DNA of 64,000 nt from Sanderia malayensis (lineage: Eukaryota; Cnidaria; Scyphozoa; Semaeostomeae; Pelagiidae), in contig RQOL01000024.1 of NCBI GenBank assembly GCA_013076295.1, positions 2,929,158-2,993,157 of the forward strand, written 5' to 3'. Numbering within the stretch: the stretch's first letter is position 1; each line of letters begins with the position of its first letter. This document shows, in pieces, positions 38,640-50,700 of this stretch. Under the pieces are notes generated by a model, which ran no database searches, was not told the DNA's origin, and was given only the letters and a program-made list of their open reading frames with translations. Position numbers and translations under genes: made by a program.

Positions 38640-41600
38640 CTTTAAAAATTTGGTCCCAGCCTCGTTTTGTATTTGGGTTATCAAATCGCAAACGAGGCTG
38701 AGAACAAATTAATTATGCCTGCTTGAATCGAAAGTAGCAATTATCAACTCTCCTTCCTTACCTTCAATTCGAGTTGCGTCGGCGAAACAAATTTAATTTC
38801 CACTCATATTTGAGATGTTCATCAGGATCAGCTATCACACTCCCAAGCCTCGCTTCCAAGCCTCAGCTAGCGTGGATCTAAATATGAAATTCAAAGCAAG
38901 ATTATAATAATAATCAAATATAATTCAACAAATAAGCACCTGAAGATAGGCTGCCCAAAGTAAGAAATATTACTTACGTTTTTAGAAGGCTTTCAAGATC
39001 TGATAATAAATGGCGCTTTTAATATGCAAAGAAATTCATTTAAAACTGGTAGAGACATCTGTTGCCGTGACGAAGATAGGCCGAAAAACAATTTTAAACG
39101 TTTTTCAATAAAGTGAGGAAACTCATTCAAGGAAAATTGAATATGCTATGAAAAATGCTTTCGACCTTCTTGACAAGTTTGGAAATAACAATAGAATCTA
39201 TTTTACAGATCAGCGCACGGTCTGAGATAAAAACTAATTGGGTGGGGAAGAAACTGAGAAAGGGAAGATTTAAATGATTCAAAGAATAATGAAAGAGCAA
39301 GTCGTATGCAAAAATGCTTTTAGGCAGATAAGAAAGTACTTACATTTTGGGAACGCCTTCGTGTTTGAGTAAGGCTGATTAAAGCATGTCATTAAGATAG
39401 CAATCAATCATCAGTTATTGTTTAAGCATGTCCTGCTGCGTTAATTGTCTGCGCAGGTTGAAGATTTCTTAGGACTTGATAAATACGAGGAAGATCTTTC
39501 ATTGTCTGCTTCGCCAGGAGTAAAGGCAAAGGCGGTTTATAGCGATTTCCGATTGAAATCTCAAGACCGCCTACTCGCAAATCTTAAATTATTCATTCAG
39601 TAGTGTTGAGTAAATAATTTTACAGTTTATTTCCAATTCATCTATAATTGAAAAGAGCGCGTAATCATGTTTATTCGACTGAAAGTTGTTTCTCAATTCT
39701 CACCTTCTACAAAAAGGAAACACCTGTACCCGTGCAATGTATTCATAAATCAGCCATTTTTAAAATACCTCGTTGTGGTGAGCAGTGATCATTGCTCCGT
39801 GCAATCTGCTGTAATCAAAATCCACGACTTTAAACGAGGCTATCCAATGATAAATTGTATATATTTATTATGCCTAAGTTCGACCTAAGTTATAACGTAA
39901 AAATGAGAGGCTAGACTCTGCAAGGAATGATATATAATGTTATAAATAGCTCCACTGAAAGCTCTATTTATTTTTTATAAGAACATCCAACCTCCAGTAA
40001 GCCTTGGAACGTTCTTAATTTTCAATTTAGGTTAAAAGATTCGTTCATTTACATTCACAAACTTAATATCGTCATATTCTTCATTTTCAACTCCATGAAA
40101 TATTCTTAGCAGGTTCTGAAAGTTTTGTAAGTTGAGGTTCTGTGTTCTGATATAAACGTTTTTTATTTTATAAGAAACCTAGCTCAAACCCTACTAGCAA
40201 GAGTTTCCTAAATTTTCTATTGCTTTCTATTGTTAAGGAAAACAATAGAACAAAGGAATCTATTGTAATTTACCACAAATTCTACTAGTAAGTTTCTTAT
40301 AAAGTGATTTCTGATATAAAAAAACGTGTAGAGCTCTTGTTCCATGCATTTCTTGGTACACTTTAATTAAGCCTGTATGTTCCATGCTTTGCTCTGCTAT
40401 CTGGAAAGCCACTTGATGCATTTCTTGAGGTGTAGCTGTCTATAAAATATACTTCGTCTGCAACAGCATTTTCAAGCCCGAACGTTTTTTGTTTCATAAA
40501 AAGCTTGGATCAGCACATGGTACTTCGAGTCGAATCTTTCTCATCAAGTACCTTCTTTTTTTAAGTTGTGCATTTTGGACGGATATAAAGTCATATAGTC
40601 AGGGAAAAGCGTATCAAAATGACAATCTTTTTTTAACAACTATTAACAAAATTCTTGATATTCACTGGCCATGACATGCGCGAACTAAAGGCAATCACAT
40701 AATAGTCAACAAATCTCTATTCTGTAAGTCAATAGACTTATTTTTAAGAATGGACATTTTACAGCTTCTTAATCTTTCTCCGGCCTGCTAATAAAAAGGT
40801 ACTAACTTTCTGATAAACCAGAAAACACGTTTTCTTTTATAGCCATCCATCTCCAAACCCACCAAGAAATCGATGACCTTGATGCAATGCAAGACGTTGA
40901 GCACGTTTACTGAGCTAACAACCAAATTCGATATTTCCATGTTATGTTTAGACCAAGATTAAAAGTCGATCAAACACGGGCCTTCAAATATGCCCGCGGT
41001 GAAACAAGATTTTCTTTTGCTTCTAACTCTTTTGCGGTTTGCTAATTGTTATTCTTAACATTTCCGAAGTTTCGAACTTCATTACAGACACACGTGGTGG
41101 CTGCTAATGGACCAGCCCACCTAGAAACTCGACAAAACACGACAGCAAACTTGGGACAAATTAATTGCAACTTGTCTCATAATCAACTCTCGAAACAGGG
41201 TTAATACGCATGCGTACTATGTTTTTAAATCTAATCTATGAACTGCGCATGTCTAATAGCCCCACATCACATGACAAAACATCTTATCTTTCACAAACTC
41301 GGAACACATTAACTGTTGCCATTTTAATGTTTTATTCTTCGGTTAACTTTAATCTTCTGCTTGATGACGACACTACCTGCATAAGTATAGCATGTCATAT
41401 ATTGAAATAAATTACTTTCAGTTGTTACTCCATTGTATTTTCTCAATTTAAGTCCTAGTATTCTTAATGGATATCAAAATCGTTGTACCTCGCAACCTCG
41501 CAATACGTCAAAGACCGAATGAGAAATTCGTTCGAGCCAACACAGGTCACGAGTTCGAATTATTGAGGGTCAAACACAAGGCCAACAACACAGGGCAAGT

Positions 41601-42084
41601 CAACGTGAGACAGAGAGACGTTCAATACATCGAGAAATTCAACTTAAACCATATTCAACTAATCGAGGTTCGACAGTGTTTTAACAAAGAAGAAAAGTTC
41701 ATAAGTGTATGTACATTGAAAACTAACATGCGTTTAGCTTATGTAACAAATAATAATTCACGAACAATGCTGGAGGCATTACGAAATAACGGTGCCACAC
41801 AGCTCATATTTCTGTGAACACAATGCGTGCAGTCACATTGCAGGCAGTGGGCAAACAGCAACAGGCCAGTGGCACATGTATGAAGTTTCTGATTACTGCA
41901 AACTGAGGTCTCCTTGTGCAAACACAGATGCTTTTCATGAACATCATAGGACCAGAAATCCATGTCGCATTCGCAACACACACACAAACTGAGAAAAAGA
42001 GGGTCTCTTTTTCTTCGCATCACAGTCCCTGCGGGGAGAGGGGGGCTATCGGGATCAAAGAGAGACGCATCACTCGGAACTCTG
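38640..42084. other. Gene-poor intergenic stretch
   Basis: No recognised exon. A small foldback of AGCCTCGTTT / AAACGAGGCT lies at about 38658-38700, and AAACGAGGCT recurs near 39831. The only ORF of note is at 41467-41817 (separate entry). The remainder is AT-rich sequence without a pattern I can name. Confidence 0.4.
41467..41817 (+). CDS. Unrecognised single-exon ORF, 116 aa (doubtful)
   Basis: An open frame from ATG to stop beginning MDIKIVVPRNLAIRQRPNEK and ending ATQLIFL. It is basic and hydrophilic, with no signal peptide, membrane segment or motif known to me. It has no visible promoter or poly(A) signal. A 116-codon frame is longer than most chance ORFs in this AT-rich region, but 64 kb in six frames can give one. 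It could also be a remnant of a mobile element, since MITEs lie nearby. Confidence 0.2.
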   Translation: MDIKIVVPRNLAIRQRPNEKFVRANTGHEFELLRVKHKANNTGQVNVRQRDVQYIEKFNLNHIQLIEVRQCFNKEEKFISVCTLKTNMRLAYVTNNNSRTMLEALRNNGATQLIFL

Positions 42085-42272
42085 TACAGTCAAATCTGCA
42101 TAGTTCGAACTCGTGTAATTCGAACTCTATCTAATTCGAACGAAATTCTCTGTCCCTTCAAGGATCACTAATGAACCAATTCTTATAAAACAAGCCTCTA
42201 TAATTCGAACTTTTTGTAATTCGAACATTTTCACGCCTCCCAGGGTGTTCGAATTAGACAGAGTTGACTGTA
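42085..42272. mobile_element. MITE, TTCGAAC family, copy 1
   Basis: A 188-bp element starting TACAGTCAAATCTGCATAG and ending AGACAGAGTTGACTGTA. It has repeated internal AATTCGAAC in both orientations, giving a strong hairpin. TA ends and CAGTcaa termini fit pogo/Tigger-like MITEs. Related copies are at 43599-43785 (same orientation) and 59114-59300 (opposite). Confidence 0.85.
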
Positions 42273-43598
42273 TACAAAGCTGGGGTCCATTATGTGCCAA
42301 CTTGAAGAACCTGAGTGAAATTCAGTGATCCCTTGTGTCGTGGCCATAAACAGGACACGGATCATGGGAAATGAATGTCGTGTATGTAAATGCCGAGGCA
42401 TATCCAGTTTCATGGAGTTAAAATAACCGTAGCCAAGCCAAAACCAAACCACCCACAATCACTCAATCTTCCAATGGTGGAGATTATACAATGATATTAA
42501 ATCATCAAACACCTCTTGCAATCCAGAACATGAAGAACCCAACTGATTACTTCTCATGGCTAAGTTTATGAATTATGAACATGAGCATGATTCTGATCCA
42601 AAAGAGGGGATGGTCTACATGCTAGATACGGGTTTGGTTGGACAAGAACAAGACTCTTGGTTTTATATAGCTCGTCACAGGTTTTTTGAACGCTCCAAAT
42701 ACCTGTTGGAGGTTGACTATATTCAGATATCATATAAAGACAAGGAAGACTCAGTGCACCATTTCCTTTCAGTCGGCCATATTCCTTGTCGTACATACTA
42801 TTTTTAAAGCTTTTTAAAGTTGGAACTCCTGATGATGAATCTTAAATCATACGTATGTTGTAATTAATGGGTATTTGAATGAATAAATTGAATTGAACAT
42901 CTGCTCAAAGCTTTCCATGCTATCATTCACCAAACGGTCATAGTCCTAACAATTGATTGAAATGTACAATTCCATTCCAATAGGAGAATAAGAATAAAAA
43001 AGTATATTGTCCCGGGCTGTAGGTCTACCAAGCAACTTCCTACATCTTAACAGATCAGTAACAAGTCTCAGCGCGATGGCTCATTTTAAGTTGTTGCAAC
43101 CATTGCCTGCAGCATTGCACACCACATCAAATCCAGAATTGTGATTGGCTGAACAAATTGGCAGAGCCGATTTGATTGGCTTATAATCAACCAATCGTTA
43201 TCAGACCAACGATATACACGCCTTGCTAAAGGTGTTTAATAAGTGAATAGATTATAAATCAACAAAGCTTAAACTTAGAAGCACTAATAACCAGACATCA
43301 ATTTACACTGAGAGACAGAAAATCCATTAACTCCATTACGAGGTCAACCAAGGTTGAGCTGCGTTCGATACCTTTCATACGAACTAGCCAATCAGTGAGC
43401 TACCTCTTCCATCTCTCTGCAGTTAACGTGAATTCCAAAACATCAGACACTCATATGTGTGCGCACGTTAAAACTCCCAATGACATATCGCCTGCTTCTA
43501 TTGCGGTTTAACTCTCTCCCATTGAATTTGCAGATCTTCACCAACGTTCTCTCCATCACGTTTGTCTGTTGATCATTCTCACACTGATCACTTGCGAC
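42273..43598. other. Intergenic between two MITE copies
   Basis: About 1.3 kb. An 83-codon ORF at 42556-42807 (beginning MAKFMNYEHEHDSDPKEG) is acidic and resembles no protein known to me. I do not call it as a gene. Nothing else was recognised. Confidence 0.35.
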
Positions 43599-43785
43599 TA
43601 CAGTCAAATGTTCATAGTTCGAGCTCGTGTAATTCGAAATCTATCTAGTTCGAACGCAATTCTCTGTTCCTTGAAGGGTCACAAAAGAACCAATCTTTAT
43701 AAAATAAACCTCTATAATTCGAACTTTTTGTAATTCGAACATTTTCACGCTTCCCCAGCGTGTTCCAATTAGACAGAGTTGACTG
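43599..43785. mobile_element. MITE, TTCGAAC family, copy 2
   Basis: Starts TACAGTCAAATGTTCATAG and ends AGACAGAGTTGACTG. It is collinear with the copy at 42085-42272 over its whole length, with scattered substitutions. The right-hand terminal TA has decayed. Confidence 0.85.
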
Positions 43786-44609
43786 GAAATAACAATGATA
43801 TAAAGTGCCGAAGAAATATCATTGGGAAATATGGGAAATAATCAATGATCTCCAAGAGAGGCTGTGCGTACACCAAAGCGAGGTCATATGCTTCTCATCC
43901 AGACAATTTTCTAAAATATCACAATCAATTATTGATTTCCTAGGAAGCTTTTCTTGTTATTAATCAGAATCAACTTCGAAAACAACTCACGAATTCCATG
44001 TGTTTTGTTCGACACAGTTGAACGCACAAGACCCACCTATCTTTGTGCATACCCACGATAGCAAAATAATGAGTGTCGGTGTGCGAGACGAGATAAGAAA
44101 AATTGATGTACGTAATCTGATATGAAAATGGATTGATTTACTGATGGAATGATGGAGAATCGGTCATGCGCACTGACTCTGCATTCTGCTAAACAGATCA
44201 ACATTCTAATACGGCAATCAATATGTTTAACACTCACAGATTATGATAAATGCATTGGAGTTTCGGTTGAAGCAAGCTGCACATCTTATTATGAAGTGAC
44301 AGCCATCCTTTTAGAGCATGTCGATAGATATTGATGTGTCTGGTGTCCAGTGATAATTGCATATGGATACGTAATGTCATCTTTTCCGCGCATGACCAAA
44401 TGGCATAAAAAAAGCCAATGACACCAGAATACAATGCGCACCTTCTTGTTTTATATTTGCTTATGAAACAATCTACAATAGAAGCTGTGTCATGTCTTCA
44501 AGTGCTATGCATCTATGTGCACCTTTTCACACGAATACCCTATACTTTTGCTAGCAAAGACTTCATGAAAGAGTAACCCAATGCTCCGAATGTATTTTAT
44601 ATCTGTTAA

Positions 44610-44740
44610 CCCTCTATAACCCTGACCCTAACCATCTGGCTAAGGATATTCTTACATGAAGAGTTGGTCTCCCTAACCCTAACGCTAACCCTAACCATGT
44701 GGCTGAGGATATTCTTACATGAAGAGTTGGCCCTTTTGCC
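44610..44740. repeat. Two-copy repeat carrying degenerate CCCTAA
   Basis: AACCATCTGGCTAAGGATATT at 44630 recurs as AACCATGTGGCTGAGGATATT at 44693, each followed by CTTACATGAAGAGTTGG. Each copy is preceded by ACCCTAACCCTAA-type sequence. The period is about 63 bp. The telomere-like hexamers suggest a third, unrelated linker fused to CCCTAA repeats. Confidence 0.8.
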
Positions 44741-46961
44741 AAGCTTCAATAACTTCCATTGCTATTCTGTGGAGTTAAATAATGGACGCAATAGTGAAGT
44801 AGCGTTTCGTGTAAAAGTGTCAGATGTTATCGTATGTTAGAGCGTGTTACCGCATAACGGAGGACCATTATGTCCAGTATTTAACTCCGTACTACCCCTC
44901 AATGTCCATTAACATACATTACTTTTTTGTCAATAATCATGTGCCTCATTATTCTTGCAAACATTGTGTATTCTTATCTTGCTTCGGCATAAATAGAGGC
45001 TTGCTCTAAAGTTAAGGGCATGAAAATGCAAACATCATGAAAATGCAAACATAAGATATCCTGCAGTGTGCAGAAAATGTAAAGCGAAACATGCCACGCC
45101 CTGTAAGCCACACCCTTTAAGCCCCAAGTAAAGAACAGCCTGTTCGTTTGTACCAACCCTCATGACATCAAAACCCGAGGTTTATCATCATAATATCGAA
45201 GCAGCTTTAAGTCGTGGTTAAAAGTTGCACTTGTACTAATTTGCTCTGCAACAAGTGCTATCGTTAACATCAATACACATGTCAAATCGCAAGGCTGAGG
45301 GCCGTTTGTTTTCGTGTTCAAATAAATCGAACCACGTCGCATTGTGCGCAAGGGCAGCTGGCTTTGATACCAATTGATAACAATAAAAAAGATATATATA
45401 TATAGATATATATATCAACGAGAGAAAGAGGCGGTTGTATACAAACTGCAGTAGACACAACAACAAAAGAAAGCCACTTTAATCGCAAAGCAGTTTTATC
45501 GAGAATAACAACATTAACGCTAGGCCGCTTGGCGCAATCAGCATGTTGATCAAATCAGTCAGCATTTGATTATCTTTGAATGAAAGGAAGCTGATCATTA
45601 CCATTATCATTATCATTATTACAATCATCATCATAATCATCATTATATACCGTAAATCCTCGAATAAGCCCCCACCTTCGAATAAGCCCTCCCCTCGAAT
45701 AAGCCCCCATCCTGGTAATCATTTGCAAGGATATTGAGCCCAAGTTTCCAGACGTTGAAGTTGTTTAGTGGATGTGTTGCAAATAGCAGCAAGTTTAAAC
45801 TAATATATTTATTGATTGGCTGCATCGTATGGCTTTTATTTTGTTTAATATTGAACTATTATCCAGCTAAAATTTCGTTTTTGCAAAATGGCGCTAATGT
45901 TTAACCAGTTGGTTAATTTACTACACGCATGTCAGTAATAAACTTTTCACTTGATCTTAGTACTTAAAGTTTCTTGTTTTGACTATGTTATATTCTCCAC
46001 TAGCTTCTTAAATTATTAGGATGATTAGTTCTACGGTTTCTTAATTCTTCTCATCAGGAGTCTGCTTTTCAAAACGTGTTGACAAAATACGTGTAGAACT
46101 TATCATAAACTTCTTCATGAACATGTGCAATCGAGTCTTCATAAACCTACTTCGTTTTGGTTCTTCTTCTCCTAATATAATTATTTTTCCAGTGTAAAAA
46201 CAAAATAACACTAAAACCTTCAACGTTACCCCATACTCCTGTAATGATGTAATCATGTAATAAAGTGAGTAGGTCCCAGGCCCCTAAGGTGTATCTACTT
46301 CATGTCCGCGCATTGATTACTTTGATTTGCTTACTGCATGCACCCTTATTGTTTTGCCTTGGCCTTCCACACCCCAATAATTACGCACTATTAGCCAAGA
46401 AACGTTATAGACACCGTTATATATGTGTTCCTTATCTCCAGGTCCTATTGTAAACATCTGCTCCTTGAACTGTTTCACTTGACACAAATCAATTTCGATT
46501 TGACGTGCATAGGAATATAATGCATTGCTACCACCCTACGATATATTGCATAGGTATTACAGCAGCTAATGTATATTTCAAAAGTCCTTCGTAGATTCAA
46601 AACCATGCAAACAAATCATGGGTTGTTCGCAATTGAGTTGAATTGAATTGCTAAACACAAAACGAGTGAAAACACAGGGACGCAATGTGGCGAGTTTACT
46701 CATTTTTAATCATCCGCCAACTCGGTCGCCTCGTGAGGTCACAATGCGCTATCGGCTACGATCAATGGCGGTTAACATGATAAGCCTGTTTTTCAGCGAG
46801 AGATAATAGCCGTAGAATTGGAGATGTTTTGCAAATTAATGCGGGCTTTCATGTTAACCTGATAAGACAGAGCAAATTTACGTGAACTGATAAAAGAAAA
46901 GTGCACAGGAAATATCACGAGAATCTTGCTCAGCAGCAAGGTTGTATTGAAAACACGTGTT

Positions 46962-47009
46962 CTCCTCCGCAGAGGTGTTGCCAAGGGAGGAGATGCCTCT
47001 GCGGAGGAG
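46962..47009. repeat. GC-rich hairpin with perfect 14-bp stem
   Basis: CTCCTCCGCAGAGG (46962-46975) is the exact reverse complement of CCTCTGCGGAGGAG (46996-47009), with a 20-nt loop. It stands out in AT-rich surroundings. A further TTTTGCGGAGGAC follows, and a related CTCCTCTGCGGAGCC lies near 29231. Confidence 0.75.
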
Positions 47010-47701
47010 ATGCTTTTGCGGAGGACACGGGACAATATAGATTTGCAAAGGTTGGAAAATCATGAAATAAGTCTTGCATGCACATTCCTAATTAAGTAGC
47101 TTAATCTCGCTTTCGTATCAAGTCTAATTGCCAGAGAGAGGTTCTGAATTTGCAAAGCTCAAGTCCTTGAATGGTGACTTTATCAATCAAACGAGAAATA
47201 GTGAAGATGGCACGTATTGCATCGCCAGCATTAAAACTTTAAGAAATGACGACAATTATGGCTCAATACCAAGCAAACATAAACAATTGATTAACTCCAC
47301 TAACAAGGTAAATATAGTTTGAACAAAAAAGGGCGTAAACATGCTAACCCTATAACCAAGGAAAAACTAAAGACTGAAAATGCTAAAAATACCGAATAAA
47401 GGACTAGACATTATCACCCAACATCTTCCTAACCTTATCCATATCACCCATGTGTTCTTATCAGTCCGTCACTTACACAATCTGGTCTTATAAATCATGA
47501 ATGATCAAATCCCTCTATATATATCTATGATATAAGCCTTTATCGGTTAATAAAACATACTGTCTCTCGTGGTTCAGCTTAATGGCCGACCAAACCATCC
47601 CAAGCCGACATATACAGTCGACATAAGTCACCTCAGCACAAGAAGTCTATAAACTATAAGCACATACACATGTGAATATCGTATGTTCCGTGTATTGTCC
47701 A

Positions 47702-50700
47702 TCACATTTTTCTCGCTCTTTTACCGTTGTTGCGGTTGTCGTGGGGTGCTGGGCCATCTCTAAAAGGCGGTCCTGGCCGACGCATGCCCGCTCTCATTGG
47801 TCCACTGCGACCACCACGTGGGCTAGGCTCAAAATGAGGCCTCTGCTGTTGAAGTATATTGCAAGTCAGAAAATGTATATCCTCCAAATGGGACTTAATA
47901 CTATTGTTGCTATACCCTGGTTTAAACATCGCAAAATACAAGCGCAGATGCATGGCTCTTCATTTAGAAATATCCGTATGCTAGTGAGAACATGCTACAC
48001 CTTGTGCAGTTCCCCAACTTTGCGTCACTCAACCTTACACCCTCATAACAATATACACCACGAGGACACCCTCATGGCCCAGCATAGAATGCATTGGATT
48101 GAACACTTCCTCCCCTCCCTCCGATTACGTGAATGCCTAAACATGATTCACTGAGATGCGCCGCACGTAACAATTCTCATCTTGCTATGTGACAATATCG
48201 CATAGATACCTTACAAAACACAAAATGCTTGGGCATGCCTGCAAAGCGGCATGACAAGAAGCTACATACCCCGAACTATGAATACCTATCTTGGCTGTGC
48301 AATCCACTGTGTGTAAACACATTGCTAACAGAATGTATTCTGCTCTATTGCTTGACGCTTGAATCGACCAGTTTGCGTAAGGCAAAACCCAGACTCATAG
48401 CAATACAATAGCATGCTTCCTTGTCCCTTAGACAACGTGCTTTCGTGCAAAGTAAAAGGGAATTCTGTATTCCAGATGTTCCACACTTCCCTGGTTAGTG
48501 ATTCACAATTCCAACTGAAAAGACCCCTCAAAAGCGAACATTTTGCACAGCATATATTACACAATTGCAATTTTTATGAGCATGTGTGTTTAACTATTGT
48601 TGGGATGGTGATGTCCAGCAATGACGTGGGAGCCAGGGGGGCCCGGGAACCCTGCAAAGCATAAAATAACCCCTTTTGTGGATAGAAAACTGTCCTTCTT
48701 CAGATCAAGCGTGTGACGTTGTGTCCCATCTCCCACCTTTTTGGTACGCTCCTACGCCTGCGTCCCTCCTACGCTCCTACGCCTCTGATGTCTAGTTGCA
48801 TGTGACATGCTTGTCAACTTTACTTGCCCATTCGTGCTGGTCATATCGAATCTGCTCTGTACAAGTTCGTGGATTGCAAACAAATCAATGCATTGATTTC
48901 ATAACCAAAGCCCAAAGTACTGCACAACTAAAATGCTGGTCAAAGCAGCAAAAGCGATAGAGAAAATGAATTAAAATAAAAACTTACCAATCCACGTTGG
49001 TCCATTAGGCTTCTTGGTGGCATATCTGGCATTGACTGTGCCATGAGTCTCTGAGTCTGCTCCCCTCTTCCACGTGTTGGTGGTCCTCTTCCACGTAATG
49101 GCGGTCCTTGTCCACGCTGTGGCGGTCCTTGGTCACGTTGTGGTGGTCCTTGTCCACGTTGTGGTGGTCCTTGCTCACGTTGTGGCGGTCCTTGTCCACG
49201 TTGTGGCGGTCCTTGATCACGCTGTGGCGGTCCTTGTCCATGTCCTGGCGGGCCTCCGGGCATTCTTTGCATTCTGGAACCCCCTCGCATCATTGAATCA
49301 CCACCACTTTCCATAGTCTAGAGGAATATCAAAGAGTTCACACAGACGTCCAAAATCTGTCTAGCCCAAACAATCACAACAACGCTATAATGATATGTGC
49401 TTACCCGGTTGTTTGCAGCATGATGCATCCCAAAACTATCATCAAAAAAGTCTCTACCTTCTCCGCTATGTCTCGAGACACCCAGGCCCTGTCTGAATCA
49501 AAGAGAGGCTGGTTAAATACACAGGATTTTCTACTGTAGACCATCCATCACAGAAACTCTAATTCCAGGTGCAAATGGGAGGAATAGAGGAATTAGGGGT
49601 GTCTAGATGAGCATGAAGATGGGAAAGAGGCGACTCACCCCATTGCATTTGCTTGTCTCTTCCTTGCGGCCTGGATTTTTTGTTCATGACGCCTAAGCTC
49701 CTCTTCTACCATTTTCTGTTGCTCAATCAATGCTGGAAAAAAGAAACAAATACCTCAAATACCTTTTTTACAAAAACTTAAACATTAAACAAATCAATAA
49801 AATCTTGCAATAGCGCAGAGATCTGATGATGCAAAGTTATCAAATAGTCGAAAAACATTTTCAAAGATTATAGAATAGCGTAAAGGGTTTTTCTAAAGTT
49901 TCAAAAGCATTGTCAACGGACGGGAAATTATCGCATCATTCGCAGCCCTAGACACTTGGAACTTGGAACATGAAGTCCCTTGGAACCATAGTCAATAAAG
50001 ACTATGGTTCCAGGGGGCTATTGACAATTCACTATGTTGGAACTAAGTTAACAAAGCATTTAAGCAAGAATGAACGAAGTATTGAAAGGAGAAAAATAAA
50101 ATTTATCAATTATTACCTTGTCTGACATAATCGTCCTCTCGTTCTTCAACGAAATTTTCGATTTCAAGCTCAATTTCTCGTCGCTGTTCTCGTAATTCCC
50201 TCTCGAAGGTTTCTCTTCGCTCCCTCGCAACTGTGTCAAAATCGTTCAATTTTTTAGTCAGTTGGTATTCTGCTGAGCTTTGGAAAATAAATCTGGCTTT
50301 ATACTCTCGATCCCTGTAATCGTGAAAGGAACAATATAGCAGCAATAAAATAATAATTTAATAATTATACAATTACATACGCGATAATATAGAAAAGTAT
50401 CGCCCAAGAAAAGTTTGGAAAAAGAAAGTTGAGAGAGGTGTAAAGAAATGTGGTTTAACTTTGGAAGATATGAAGAAGAGTGGCTTAGCTTTGGAAGATA
50501 TGAAGAAAAGCGGTTTAGCTTTGGAAGATATGAAGAAGTGGTTTAGAAGATATGAAGACTTAACTAAGAAGAAGAAGAAGGCAACTTACTTCATAACGCC
50601 TGGCCTCTCTTCAATATCTTTCTCGTGGATACCTTCTTCGTCAATCTGTGCCAATGGCTTTACGTTCACTGCTTTTGGGTATCTTAAAACGAGAGAGCAG

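Larger units (their letters stand above)
43786..47701. other. Gene-poor intergenic stretch upstream of the DBHS 3' end
   Basis: No convincing exon. Contents are the CCCTAA-bearing repeat at 44610-44740, an AT dinucleotide run near 45388-45418, ATC/ATT triplets at about 45600-45648, one end of a MITE (TACCGTAAATCCTCGAATAAG near 45648), and a hairpin at 46962-47009. Small ORFs at 46041-46256 and 47128-47322 are not recognised. Confidence 0.4.

Noticed and set aside
42556..42807. 83-codon ORF MAKFMNYEHEHDSD...
   Set aside because: Short, no homology known to me, and no splice or promoter context. Noted only in the regional entry.
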